NCBI GenBank assembly: GCA_900772675.1
Contig: CAAGRM010000211.1
Coordinates: 1 to 10,848, forward strand
From: Lachnospiraceae bacterium
GTDB taxonomy: Bacteria > Bacillota > Clostridia > Lachnospirales > Lachnospiraceae
DNA length: 10,848 nt
Reading direction: 5' to 3'
Under the pieces are notes generated by a model, which was not told the origin of the DNA, made no database searches, and saw nothing but the letters and a program-made list of their open reading frames with translations. Numbering within the stretch: position 1 is the stretch's first letter; every line of letters starts with the position of its first letter. Positions 1-7,035 of the stretch are shown here, piece after piece. Both the position numbers and the translations under genes were made by a program.

Positions 1-2
1 AG

Positions 3-251
3 CTCGGCGAATTCCACAACGGTTCATTCAAGATGGCAACAAAGACCGGCTGCCCGATCATTCCGCTTTCCATCTCCGGTTCCAGAAATATTCTGGAAGC
101 ACACTTTCCGAAGATCCGCGCCACACACGTTACTGTGACGTACGGCAAACCGATTCTTCCGGGTGAGCTTACGAAGGAAGAGAAAAAAGAAATCGGAAAT
201 TATACGAAAAACATTCTGCTGGAACAGCTGAAAGAAAATCCGGCAAGATAA
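3..251 (+). CDS. plsC: 1-acyl-sn-glycerol-3-phosphate acyltransferase, C-terminal part (5' end outside window)
   Basis: This is the C-terminal 82 residues of a PlsC/AGPAT-like acyltransferase, which acylates lysophosphatidic acid to phosphatidic acid at the membrane. The reading frame is open from the window edge, so an internal ATG at 33 is not the start. What is visible is the segment after the family's glycerophosphate-binding EGTRS motif: an F-x-x-G-x-F-K-M-A stretch, then TGCPIIPLSISG, which matches the hydrophobic proline block (motif IV, usually V-P-V/I). The tail is charged and helical (KEEKKEIGNYTKNILLEQLKE). The N-terminal catalytic HX4D box lies upstream and cannot be checked. The gene ends 28 nt before a bidirectional terminator shared with murF. 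Assignment rests on one conserved block and typical tail composition, so the family is fairly sure and the exact substrate is inferred. Confidence 0.8.
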   Translation, partial: LGEFHNGSFKMATKTGCPIIPLSISGSRNILEAHFPKIRATHVTVTYGKPILPGELTKEEKKEIGNYTKNILLEQLKENPAR

Positions 252-278
252 AATCAATGACTGGCCTGAGCGTGTCTG

Positions 279-328
279 AAAAAGAGCCGAACCCTTCTGT
301 TTTTTTCCAGAAGTGTCCGGCTCTTTTT
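279..328. terminator. Bidirectional intrinsic terminator between plsC and murF
   Basis: The arms AAAAAGAGCCG (279-289) and CGGCTCTTTTT (318-328) are perfectly complementary. An inner TTCTG/CAGAA stem (294-298 and 308-312) continues the hairpin around a T-rich loop. T-runs follow the stem on both strands, so it can end plsC (+) and the L,D-transpeptidase-ddl-murF transcript (-), which stops at 342. Confidence 0.9.
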
Positions 329-341
329 CTGTCTTATACTC

Positions 342-1715
342 TTATTTCTCTGCAGAGAGCATCTCCACAATCTTTCCATACTCCATAAAGTGCGATGCCT
401 TTACCAGAATCTGATCGCCGTCCTGTAAGAGCTTCGGCAGTTCTGCCATCAGGCTCTCGCGGTCTGCAAAGTGGCGTACCTCAAGCTTCGGATCAGCCTC
501 TTTTGCTGCTTTTGCAAGATGCTCGCAGAGCGGTCCCGCGCAGTAGAGCGCATCGATGCCGCAGGTTCCGGCGTGTGTGCCGACTTCTGCGTGAAGCGCT
601 GCCTCATCCGTTCCGAGCTCTCCCATGTCACCGAGCACAGCTACTTTTCTTCCCTTCGCCTCTTTCAGGACATCCAGGGATGCCTTCATGGAAACCGGAT
701 TTGCGTTGTAGCAGTCATCTACAACGGTGTATCTTCCCGTCTCGATGATGTGGAATCTTCCGCTCACCGACTGCAGTGTCTCAATTCCCTGTTTGATCTG
801 CTCCAGGGTCAGTCCGTACGTGCATCCGACTGCGGTTCCGGCCAGCGCATTGTAGACCATGTGGCGGCCCGGGATCGGGATCAGTGCTGTGAACTCGCCC
901 TGCGGCGTATGGATCCGGCAGGAAATGCCGCGGAAGCCCTGGCTCTCGATCTCATCGGCATAATATTCATTCGTTGCATCCAGTCCGAAGTGAACCGGCC
1001 GGATACCGTGAACCGTTCCAACGGTAGAGAGCTTGTCGTCGTCCCCGTTGATAATAATGTGGCCATTCTCACGCAGATGGTCAAAGATCTCTGTTTTCGC
1101 CTGTAAAATACCGTCTCTCGTCTTCAGGTTTTCCAGATGGCACCAGCCGATATTCGTGATCACCGCCGTCTCCGGACGTGCAATCTTCGCCAGACGGTGC
1201 ATCTGGCCAAAATCATCGATTCCCATCTCGAGAACCGCCATCTCATCCTCCGCACGCAGGCGGAAAACGGTAAGCGACAGTCCCAGCTCATTGTTGAAGT
1301 TCGCATCTGTCTTCAGCACACGGTATTTCTGCGCCAGCACAGACGCAATCGTCTCTTTCGTGCTTGTTTTTCCAACGCTTCCCGTGATGCCGACAACCGG
1401 AATAGCAAGCTGCTGCATATAGTATTCCGCCATCGCCTTGATGGCTTCCATGGAATCCTTCACGAGGATATACGGACACGGCGGTGTTTCGAGTTTCTGT
1501 TCGGAAATCACGGCAAGTGCACCCTTAGACGCCACATTAGGAATAAATTTGTGGCCGTCCACACGCTCCCCCGGGATCGCGACAAAGAGGCTTCCCTCTC
1601 CCGCCTTCCGGCTGTCCGTCACAATATCGGCGACTTCCTCTGTTTTCTTTTCTTCCGGTCCGAAGTATGTTCCGCCGCACACCTCTGCGATATGCGCAAG
1701 TGTCATATTTTTCAT
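342..1715 (-). CDS. murF: UDP-N-acetylmuramoyl-tripeptide--D-alanyl-D-alanine ligase MurF
   Basis: MurF joins D-Ala-D-Ala to UDP-MurNAc-tripeptide in the cytoplasm, the last cytosolic step of peptidoglycan precursor synthesis. The 457-residue product has full family length. Visible motifs are TDSR (33-36) in the N-terminal UMT-binding domain, the Mur-ligase P-loop GITGSVGKTSTKE (109-121), NNELGLSLTVF (141-151), EMG (163-165), the H-L-E-N-L stretch with H193, QAKTEIF with the likely carbamylated Lys207, DDCYNANP (333-340, a MurF signature), LGDMGELG (361-368) and VKAS (438-441) in the C-terminal domain. DDCYNANP separates it from MurC, MurD and MurE. Its ATG overlaps the ddl stop as ATGA, implying translational coupling. 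It is the last gene of the L,D-transpeptidase-ddl-murF unit. No defect is seen. Confidence 0.97.
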   Translation of the reverse strand: MKNMTLAHIAEVCGGTYFGPEEKKTEEVADIVTDSRKAGEGSLFVAIPGERVDGHKFIPNVASKGALAVISEQKLETPPCPYILVKDSMEAIKAMAEYYMQQLAIPVVGITGSVGKTSTKETIASVLAQKYRVLKTDANFNNELGLSLTVFRLRAEDEMAVLEMGIDDFGQMHRLAKIARPETAVITNIGWCHLENLKTRDGILQAKTEIFDHLRENGHIIINGDDDKLSTVGTVHGIRPVHFGLDATNEYYADEIESQGFRGISCRIHTPQGEFTALIPIPGRHMVYNALAGTAVGCTYGLTLEQIKQGIETLQSVSGRFHIIETGRYTVVDDCYNANPVSMKASLDVLKEAKGRKVAVLGDMGELGTDEAALHAEVGTHAGTCGIDALYCAGPLCEHLAKAAKEADPKLEVRHFADRESLMAELPKLLQDGDQILVKASHFMEYGKIVEMLSAEK

Positions 1716-2761
1716 GCGTTTTTACCCCTTTTTCTGAGCGAAAGCTGAATCAGCAGCTCGCACAGCTCCGGATAGGAAATGCCGAGTACCTGCGCCTCCT
1801 GCGGCAAAAGGCTCGTTGGCGTCATGCCCGGGAGAGTGTTTGCCTCGAGGCAGTACATTCTTCCATCTTTGCGCATCATAAAATCAAGACGGCAGTAATT
1901 TTCGATACCAAGGGCAGCTGCTCCGTCCTCTGCGTGCTTCTGCATTTCTTTCGTCTGTTCCTCGGTCAGCACGGCAGGGCACGTCTCAACGGTGGATCCT
2001 GCTTTGTATTTGTTCGTGTAATCATAGAAGCCTTCGATCGGTGCGATCTCGATGATCGGGTAAGCCTTTCCGTCTACCACGCCAACGGAGAACTCTCTTC
2101 CCTCGATATACTCCTCAACAACAACCTCCGGTTCGTAGGAGAAAGCATCCTTCATAGCCTGCCAGTATTCTTCGTTCGTGTGTGCAATATAGACACCGAC
2201 ACTGGAACCGCCGCAGCACGGTTTTACGACAACCGGAAGCTCCAGGCCAAAGCCGGATAAAGGCTCGCTCTCCTGGCCTTTTTTCAGGGTCACGCCGTTC
2301 GGGGTCGGCACATGGTGTGCACGTAAGAACTGTTTTGTGATGGATTTGTCCATTGCGAGGGCGCTGCTTAAATAGCCCGTTCCGGTGTACGGAATGCCGA
2401 GCAGATCGAACGTAGCCTGTACCTTTCCGTCCTCTCCGTTTGCGCCGTGCAGGGCAAGGAAAACAACATCCGCTGCCTCGCAGAGTTCCAGTACGTTCGG
2501 TCCGAAAAATCTGCGGCGGGATGCGATCATCTCGTTTAATCCTGTATCAAAGCTGTGCATATATTCTGCTGCTTTGTCTATATCGTACGCCTCTTCTGCA
2601 AATACATCTTCCAGGTTCCCCTTCACATCGATACCGCAGAAAACGTCTACCAGAACTGCCTGATGGTTTTTCTCGCGGAGTGCCTTGCAGACCATAGTTC
2701 CCGATGTAATGGATACCGAACGTTCCGTGCTGGTTCCTCCAGCTAATACTACTATTTTCAT
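1712..2761 (-). CDS. ddl: D-alanine--D-alanine ligase
   Basis: This ATP-grasp ligase makes D-Ala-D-Ala, the dipeptide used by MurF. The 349-residue product carries the N-terminal LAGGTSTERSVS block (6-17, with catalytic-type Glu13), HGANGEDG (105-112), the ATP-binding Lys139 in AMDKS, the GGSSVG loop (184-189), the omega-loop Lys251-Tyr252 and LEANTLPGMTPTSLLP (305-320), which holds metal ligands. The omega-loop Lys-Tyr pair corresponds to Lys215-Tyr216 of E. coli DdlB and indicates D-Ala-D-Ala rather than D-Ala-D-lactate (VanA-type) specificity; this is inferred by eye alignment. AAAGGAG lies about 10 nt before the ATG. The gene follows the L,D-transpeptidase after 55 nt with no hairpin and overlaps murF by 4 nt, so the three probably form one operon. 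Confidence 0.96.
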   Translation of the reverse strand: MKIVVLAGGTSTERSVSITSGTMVCKALREKNHQAVLVDVFCGIDVKGNLEDVFAEEAYDIDKAAEYMHSFDTGLNEMIASRRRFFGPNVLELCEAADVVFLALHGANGEDGKVQATFDLLGIPYTGTGYLSSALAMDKSITKQFLRAHHVPTPNGVTLKKGQESEPLSGFGLELPVVVKPCCGGSSVGVYIAHTNEEYWQAMKDAFSYEPEVVVEEYIEGREFSVGVVDGKAYPIIEIAPIEGFYDYTNKYKAGSTVETCPAVLTEEQTKEMQKHAEDGAAALGIENYCRLDFMMRKDGRMYCLEANTLPGMTPTSLLPQEAQVLGISYPELCELLIQLSLRKRGKNA

Positions 2762-2816
2762 CTATCAAAATCTCCTTTATTTGATGTTCTTCTGCTGTGA
2801 TGCTAGAGCGTTTTTC

Positions 2817-4235
2817 CTACAGGCTGTTTTTCTGTGTAGGCTGCGGCCCGGTTACATCATCCAAGCTATAGTATACGATAACCGGGTCCCCAATTTCAAT
2901 AGCGTTGAACACTTTTTCTGCTTCTGTGTACGGTGTATTCACACATCCGTGGGATCCGTTCGTCAGATAGATGTCTCCGCCGTACTCGGTCCGCCAGCTG
3001 GCATCGTGGATTCCGACATCCCCGTTGAACGGGAGCCAGAACATGACATGCGTCGGATAGAGCTTAAAATCACAGTCGCTTTTTTTCGCATCCACGGCCC
3101 AGACGCTGCCCGCCGGTGTGTCGTAGCCCGTCGCGTGGTTTCCTGTCGTGACCGGCGTTTCCGTCACGAGGACACCGTCCTTATAACACCACATTTTCTG
3201 CTGGGAAATGCACACCTCAACGTATGTATTTCCGATATCATTCGCCGAGCGGTCATTGGCGGTATAGAGGTAAACAGGATCGAGATTTCCCTGCGTTTCC
3301 TCCCCGATTGCCTGCAGAAGCGCCTGCGTTGTCTCTTCTTTATTGATACACCAGCCATAATCTCCGCCTGCATTCAGGTTAATGGTCGCGCCAAGACTTG
3401 TTTTGAAGGTATGTTCCAGCCCGAAGGTGTCTGTCTCATATGCCATATGGCGCACAAAAGCTGCCGCTTCGTCCTGCGAAATCGTATACGTCCCGTCCTC
3501 GCCCTGCACCAGCCAGCTCTGCAGCGTCGCACGGTCTATGGTATAGCTGTGTTCACCGATCGCATACGTAATCCGCGCCGCTGTCAGGTGGTTCAGCTCA
3601 TCCTTCTCCCGGTTCAGCGCCTCATCCGTCCCGGTAATGGCCGGTTTCCGGTAAACGTCTTTCTCCTCCAGATCCACACTCGCCGCTCCGGCATCCAGCG
3701 CTTCGATGACGGCCTGCTCCGCCTTCTCATAATCCACCTGCGCCCCTTCCGTTTCCGGCACAATGGTATACGAGGTTCCGTCATCTGTCAGATACGCATC
3801 CGCCGGTGCTTCCTGCTTTTCTTCCTGAAAGCCTTCCATCGTCTTTAGCTTTTCCTGCACCATCTCCTTGTCATAGACAGAATCCGCTGCCACCTGGTTT
3901 TCCTTCTCTTTCCAGAAAAACGCCGGCCAGGCAAGGGTGTTCTGTGCATCCAGAAGCCTTTCCACCGCATGGTCATCCACATAGGTGAGCCCGATCTCCG
4001 TGCCGCTCAGCGTCTCTGTTTTTCCACCGCGCTCGGCAATATTCAGTGTATAATCCACAATGTGCTTCTGGATTTCCTCTTTGACCTGCTCTGCAGTCAG
4101 TCCCGCACAGTTCAGCCCGTTGATCGCTGTTTTCGGGAAAAAATGTGATGCATAGTAATGCCCTACTCCTGCATAGCCGCCTACTGCCGCAAGAAGCACA
4201 AGCCCCGCGGCAATTCCAAATACTTTCTTTTTCAT
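2817..4235 (-). CDS. Membrane-anchored L,D-transpeptidase (PG_binding_4 + YkuD), Ldt(fm)-like
   Basis: The predicted 472-residue protein makes 3-3 peptidoglycan crosslinks outside the membrane, using tetrapeptide donors. A lysine-rich start followed by a hydrophobic helix (about residues 4-26) is a signal anchor. The middle (roughly 35-320) resembles the PG_binding_4 region of Enterococcus faecium Ldt(fm), including a GGDYGWCIN block (290-298). The YkuD catalytic domain spans about 336-457, with His410 in GIHDAS and the signature SHGCVN (428-433), whose Cys431 is the nucleophile. The start at 4235 has AAAGGA a few bases upstream. A longer in-frame ATG at 4295 lies inside a terminator-like hairpin and is rejected. 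The gene leads ddl and murF, which fits a cell-wall unit. Alternative products such as a carboxypeptidase of the same fold cannot be excluded by sequence alone. Confidence 0.93.
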   Translation of the reverse strand: MKKKVFGIAAGLVLLAAVGGYAGVGHYYASHFFPKTAINGLNCAGLTAEQVKEEIQKHIVDYTLNIAERGGKTETLSGTEIGLTYVDDHAVERLLDAQNTLAWPAFFWKEKENQVAADSVYDKEMVQEKLKTMEGFQEEKQEAPADAYLTDDGTSYTIVPETEGAQVDYEKAEQAVIEALDAGAASVDLEEKDVYRKPAITGTDEALNREKDELNHLTAARITYAIGEHSYTIDRATLQSWLVQGEDGTYTISQDEAAAFVRHMAYETDTFGLEHTFKTSLGATINLNAGGDYGWCINKEETTQALLQAIGEETQGNLDPVYLYTANDRSANDIGNTYVEVCISQQKMWCYKDGVLVTETPVTTGNHATGYDTPAGSVWAVDAKKSDCDFKLYPTHVMFWLPFNGDVGIHDASWRTEYGGDIYLTNGSHGCVNTPYTEAEKVFNAIEIGDPVIVYYSLDDVTGPQPTQKNSL

Positions 4236-4262
4236 GTTTTTCCTTTCCGTCCCATAGTTAAG

Positions 4263-4328
4263 AAAAAAGCCGGAACTCCCACACCGGGAGTTCACAAAGA
4301 CTGTGTCCCCCGGAAGGATCCGGCTTTT
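4263..4328 (-). terminator. Branched terminator-like structure after the aminotransferase gene
   Basis: Read on the minus strand, AAAAGCCGG (4328 to 4320) pairs with CCGGCTTTTTT (4273 to 4263), giving a closing stem and a terminal U-run 19 nt after the aminotransferase stop. The enclosed bases are not a simple loop: GGGAGTT/AACTCCC (4286-4292 and 4274-4280) forms a 7-bp hairpin and CACA/TGTG (4293-4296 and 4302-4305) a small second one. TTAAG/CTTAA (4258-4262 and 4338-4342) could add an outer clamp. It most simply terminates the aminotransferase transcript, but only 27 nt separate its U-run from the L,D-transpeptidase ATG. Confidence 0.82.
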
Positions 4329-4346
4329 GTATTTTGACTTAACTCT

Positions 4347-5633
4347 CTATTTGCTTTCCAGCATTTTATCTACGCTGACCAGTTTGACACTCAGCACAAA
4401 TACCTGACCTGCAACCTCCAGCTCTTCCGGTGTCGGGAAGGACGGAGCAATGCGGATGTTGGAATCCTGCGGATCGTTGTGGTATGGATACGTTGCACCT
4501 GCGCCTGTCATGGTAAGACCGGCTTCTTTTGCTTTTGCAACGATTTTCTTTGCACAGCCCTCCATAGCGTCAAAGGAGATAAAGTATCCTCCGTTTGGCT
4601 TTGTCCAGGAAGCGATGCCAAGACCACCAAGCTCCTCTTCGAGAACCTGAAGAATGGTATCAAATTTCGGTCTTAAGATGTCCGCATGCTTTTTCATATG
4701 TGCCATGACGCCATCGCGATCCTTGAAGAATTTCACGTGACGCAGCTGATTCAGCTTGTCGTGACCGATGATCTGGAAGTTCATATACTCTTTTGCTTCC
4801 TCAACGTTTGCTTTCGAAGTAATAAGCGCCGCGATACCTGCTCCCGGGAAGGTTACTTTAGAGGTCGATACAAACTCATATACCATATCCGGATTTCCTG
4901 CTTTTTCGCATTCCTCGATGATGTTCAGCAGCTGATCTTCTCTTCCTTCATACAGGTGATGGATGATGTAAGCGTTGTCCCAGAAAATACGGAAGTCCTT
5001 CGCTGCCGGCTTCAGATTTGCAAATCTTCTGACGGTTTCGTCAGAATAGCTGTAGCCCTGCGGGTTGGAGTATTTCGGTACACACCAGATTCCCTTGATG
5101 GCATCATCCTCGGCAACGAGCTTTTCTACCAGATCCATATCCGGTCCTTCCGGAGTCATCGGTACATTGATCATCTCAACACCGAAATATTCGGTCACAC
5201 CGAAGTGACGGTCATAACCCGGTACCGGACAGAGGAATTTTACTTTGTCCAGCTTGCTCCAAGGAGTGCAGCCTGCAACGCCCTTTAAGAAGGAACGCGC
5301 TACGGTATCAAACATAATGGTAAGGCTGGCATTTCCGTAAATAATTACGTTTTCCGCCGGAACCTCACAGATATCTCCGATCAGTTTTTTTGCTTCCGGA
5401 ATACCGGTCAGTACACCGTAGTTTCTGCAATCGGTTCCATCTTCTGCAAAGGTATCTTCATTTTTTGAGAGAACGGTAAGCATTCCTTCCGTGATATCCA
5501 ACTGAGCTGCTGCAGGTTTTCCCCTGGAAATGTTCAGATTGAGTCCTTTTGCTTTTACTTTTGCAAATTCCTGCTCCAGTCTGGCTTTCTCGGCAACTAA
5601 TTCTTCTTTGGTCCATTCGATATACGGTTTCAT
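4347..5633 (-). CDS. Subgroup Ic aspartate-type aminotransferase (PLP-dependent, class I fold)
   Basis: The 428-residue protein is a fold-type I PLP enzyme. The N-terminal LNISRGKPAAAQLD (33-46) is characteristic of the Asp_aminotransf family (PF12897, formerly called Aminotran_MocR), the subgroup Ic aspartate aminotransferases described in actinobacteria and clostridia. Expected cofactor residues are visible: Tyr140 in PVPGYDRH, Asn190 in YSNPQG, Asp219 and Tyr222 in WDNAYIIH, Schiff-base Lys259 in STSKVTFPGAG, and the substrate carboxylate Arg394 in NIRIAPSFP. It likely moves an amino group between aspartate and 2-oxoglutarate, though substrate range is inferred. There is no DNA-binding domain, so it is not a MocR regulator. 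GGGAGG lies about 8 nt before the ATG. It has its own strong promoter and a terminator-like structure, so it appears to be mainly monocistronic. Confidence 0.92.
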   Translation of the reverse strand: MKPYIEWTKEELVAEKARLEQEFAKVKAKGLNLNISRGKPAAAQLDITEGMLTVLSKNEDTFAEDGTDCRNYGVLTGIPEAKKLIGDICEVPAENVIIYGNASLTIMFDTVARSFLKGVAGCTPWSKLDKVKFLCPVPGYDRHFGVTEYFGVEMINVPMTPEGPDMDLVEKLVAEDDAIKGIWCVPKYSNPQGYSYSDETVRRFANLKPAAKDFRIFWDNAYIIHHLYEGREDQLLNIIEECEKAGNPDMVYEFVSTSKVTFPGAGIAALITSKANVEEAKEYMNFQIIGHDKLNQLRHVKFFKDRDGVMAHMKKHADILRPKFDTILQVLEEELGGLGIASWTKPNGGYFISFDAMEGCAKKIVAKAKEAGLTMTGAGATYPYHNDPQDSNIRIAPSFPTPEELEVAGQVFVLSVKLVSVDKMLESK

Positions 5634-5691
5634 GAAATGTCCTCCCTTGTACTTTCCTTACCCGTTTTTTTCAGGTTTCTTAACTCAACTA

Positions 5692-5706
5692 ATGGTAGTT
5701 TACCAT
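5692..5706. promoter_or_regulatory. Operator-like palindrome over the aminotransferase -10
   Basis: ATGGTA (5692-5697) and TACCAT (5701-5706) form a perfect 6-bp inverted repeat with a 3-bp centre, and the repeat covers the -10 hexamer of the aminotransferase promoter. The TGGTA/TACCA half-sites and position suit a dimeric repressor such as a GntR- or MarR-type protein. No regulator gene is adjacent, so binding is inferred only. Confidence 0.4.
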
Positions 5707-5724
5707 ATCATGAGTTTCTGTCAA
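5697..5724 (-). promoter_or_regulatory. SigA-type promoter of the aminotransferase gene
   Basis: On the minus strand a consensus -35 TTGACA (5719-5724) is followed by a 16-bp spacer and TAAACT (5697-5702) as -10. Transcription would start near 5690, giving a leader of about 57 nt before the ATG at 5633. The GGGAGG ribosome binding site lies within that leader. Confidence 0.82.
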
Positions 5725-5853
5725 GGAAAACTTGCATGCTTCGTATACTTTTCGGCATTTTACCCCATATTTTGCAGTTTTGCGTTTCATTTCCTGCAAT
5801 TTCAGCCAAATGTTTTTTGTATGGCGCACATACGTCCGCAGAATAAAGATCTT

Positions 5854-6720
5854 CTAAATGTTGTCCGACTGCCATCTTCCCGATGCACCGCACGGCAGAA
5901 CGAGGCCTGTCGACCGAACCGGAAGGCCGATTTCCTGCGCTTCTACGTGCCCTTTGTACTGTTTTAATTCCAGTGAAATCATATACGTAAGGACCGCCGG
6001 TGCAAGTCCTGTCGTATAAGAATTCACAAGGAAGAACAGCGGATCATCGCTTAAGAGCTGGGTACAGAGCCTGATAAACGGATGAATCGACTCCTCGATT
6101 TTCCAGATCTCGCCCTTTGGTCCTCTTCCGTAGGACGGCGGATCCATAATGATCGCATCATAGTGGTTGCCTCTGCGGATCTCGCGCTCCACAAATTTTG
6201 TACAGTCGTCTACAAGCCAGCGGATCGGCTTATCGGAAAGACCGGATACCGCTGCATTTTCTTTTGCCCAGCTGACCATGCCTTTGGATGCATCGACGTG
6301 TGTCACGCTTGCACCCGCTGCAGCTGCCGCGAGCGTTGCGCCGCCGGTATAGGCGAACAGGTTCAGCACCTTAACCGGACGGTTGGCACGGCGGATCAGA
6401 TCCCCAAACCAGTCCCAGTTCGTTGCCTGCTCCGGGAAGAGTCCGGTGTGTTTGAAGCTGAACGGTTTCAGGCGGAAGGTCAGATCTCTGTAGTTGATCT
6501 CCCACTGCTCCGGCAGATGGAAGAACTCCCATTCCCCGCCGCCCTTGCTGCTTCTGTGATAATGGCCGTTTTTCTTTTTCCAGCCCGGATTTTCTTTTTT
6601 CGTATTCCAGATGACCTGCGGATCCGGTCTCACCAGGAGATAGTCTCCCCAGCGCTCCAGTTTTTCCCCGCCGGAGGTATCCAGTACCTCATAATCATTC
6701 CATCCATCTGCTATCCACAT
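5854..6720 (-). CDS. Class I SAM-dependent methyltransferase, RlmI/RlmK-like (putative rRNA m5C/m7G type)
   Basis: The 288-residue product resembles the Methyltrans_SAM family (COG1092-like), whose characterised members methylate 23S rRNA. Seen here are FKHTGLFPEQ (90-99), the SAM-binding VLNLFAYTGGAT (118-129), HVDAS (141-145) with the acidic ribose-binding residue, DD (171-172), the catalytic-loop-like DPPSYGRG (193-200) and a C-terminal LPCGASGRW. An N-terminal PUA domain found in RlmI is absent, which suits the shorter clostridial variants. AAAGGA lies 10 nt before the ATG. Its leader would contain the 204-bp folded element if transcription starts at the candidate promoter near 7036-7064. 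No clear terminator follows, only an A/T-rich 130-bp gap before the aminotransferase promoter. The nucleotide target is not deducible. Confidence 0.87.
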   Translation of the reverse strand: MWIADGWNDYEVLDTSGGEKLERWGDYLLVRPDPQVIWNTKKENPGWKKKNGHYHRSSKGGGEWEFFHLPEQWEINYRDLTFRLKPFSFKHTGLFPEQATNWDWFGDLIRRANRPVKVLNLFAYTGGATLAAAAAGASVTHVDASKGMVSWAKENAAVSGLSDKPIRWLVDDCTKFVEREIRRGNHYDAIIMDPPSYGRGPKGEIWKIEESIHPFIRLCTQLLSDDPLFFLVNSYTTGLAPAVLTYMISLELKQYKGHVEAQEIGLPVRSTGLVLPCGASGRWQSDNI

Positions 6721-6758
6721 TCTATTGGTTTCCTTTCTGTTTTATCTTAACCTTTCCC

Positions 6759-6767
6759 ATGTTCTGA
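6759..6767. repeat. Left copy of a 9-bp direct repeat (putative target-site duplication)
   Basis: ATGTTCTGA sits immediately left of the 204-bp element and recurs exactly at 6972-6980 on its right. With the preceding C the match is 10 bp, but the C on the right is also the last base of the inverted repeat. Confidence 0.6.
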
Positions 6768-6971
6768 GATATTGGGGGCAAAAAGTTTTTTGCCCCCTTT
6801 GATACCAGATTGCTACGTGCTTTGCACTCCCGCAATCTTCAAAAACATTCGTAATCCGCTCATTTTTCTTCGAAAAATGGCTACTTACTCATGTTTTTGG
6901 CGAGTCAAGAGATCAAAAATCCTCTTGCAAGCGAGCTTGCATCGGCTTTTTGACCTTTTGCCCCTGGTATC
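6768..6971. mobile_element. MITE-like non-coding element with 18-bp imperfect terminal inverted repeats
   Basis: The left end (6768-6785, starting GATATTGGGGGC) and the inverted right end (6971 back to 6954, starting GATACCAGGGGC) match at 14 of 18 positions. The ends are bounded exactly by 9-bp direct copies of ATGTTCTGA. There is no coding frame. Inside are consecutive hairpins: GGGGGCAAAAA/TTTTTGCCCCC (6774-6784 and 6787-6797); GATTGC/GCAATC with inner GTGC/GCAC (6808-6837); AAAAACAT/ATGTTTTT enclosing GTAA/TTAC and CATTTTTC/GAAAAATG (6841-6898); and TCAAAAA/TTTTTGA enclosing TGCAAGC/GCTTGCA (6913-6953). TGATACCAG (6800-6808) pairs with CTGGTATCA (6964-6972). Size, end structure and duplication suit a miniature inverted-repeat element moved by a transposase encoded elsewhere. 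A structured RNA leader is the alternative. Confidence 0.65.
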
Positions 6972-6980
6972 ATGTTCTGA
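6972..6980. repeat. Right copy of the 9-bp direct repeat (putative target-site duplication)
   Basis: Exact second copy of ATGTTCTGA, abutting the right terminal inverted repeat. Nine bases is a usual duplication length for several transposase families, for example IS4-, IS5- and IS256-type elements. Confidence 0.6.
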
Positions 6981-6987
6981 TTTTGTA

Positions 6988-7020
6988 TTACATTTCACTG
7001 ATCCCCAGCGAACTGTAACA
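6988..7020. repeat. 33-bp hairpin repeat, copy 1
   Basis: This copy begins TTACATTT and ends GCGAACTGTAACA. It matches copy 2 at 29 of 33 positions in the same orientation. Its ends TTACA/TGTAA are complementary and CTG/CAG can pair inside, so it can fold as a hairpin. It lies just downstream of the candidate minus-strand promoter. Confidence 0.7.
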
Positions 7021-7035
7021 ATTTTATCCGTTCCT

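Noticed and set aside
1712..2761. Possible D-Ala-D-lactate (Van-type) ligase because of the cell-wall context
   Set aside because: The omega loop has Lys251-Tyr252 as in D-Ala-D-Ala ligases, and no VanH or VanX genes are adjacent.
4236..4295. Longer N-terminus for the L,D-transpeptidase starting at 4295
   Set aside because: The extra 20 codons fall within a terminator-like hairpin and lack a ribosome binding site, while the start at 4235 has AAAGGA and leads straight into the signal anchor.
5708..5893. A 61-codon minus-strand frame overlapping the end of the methyltransferase gene
   Set aside because: It starts inside the methyltransferase gene in another frame, has no ribosome binding site and runs through the aminotransferase promoter; more likely chance.
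6774..6800. GGGGGCAAAAA/TTTTTGCCCCC hairpin as an ordinary intrinsic terminator
   Set aside because: No gene ends on either strand just before it; it lies in the leader side of the methyltransferase and at the tip of the inverted-repeat element.
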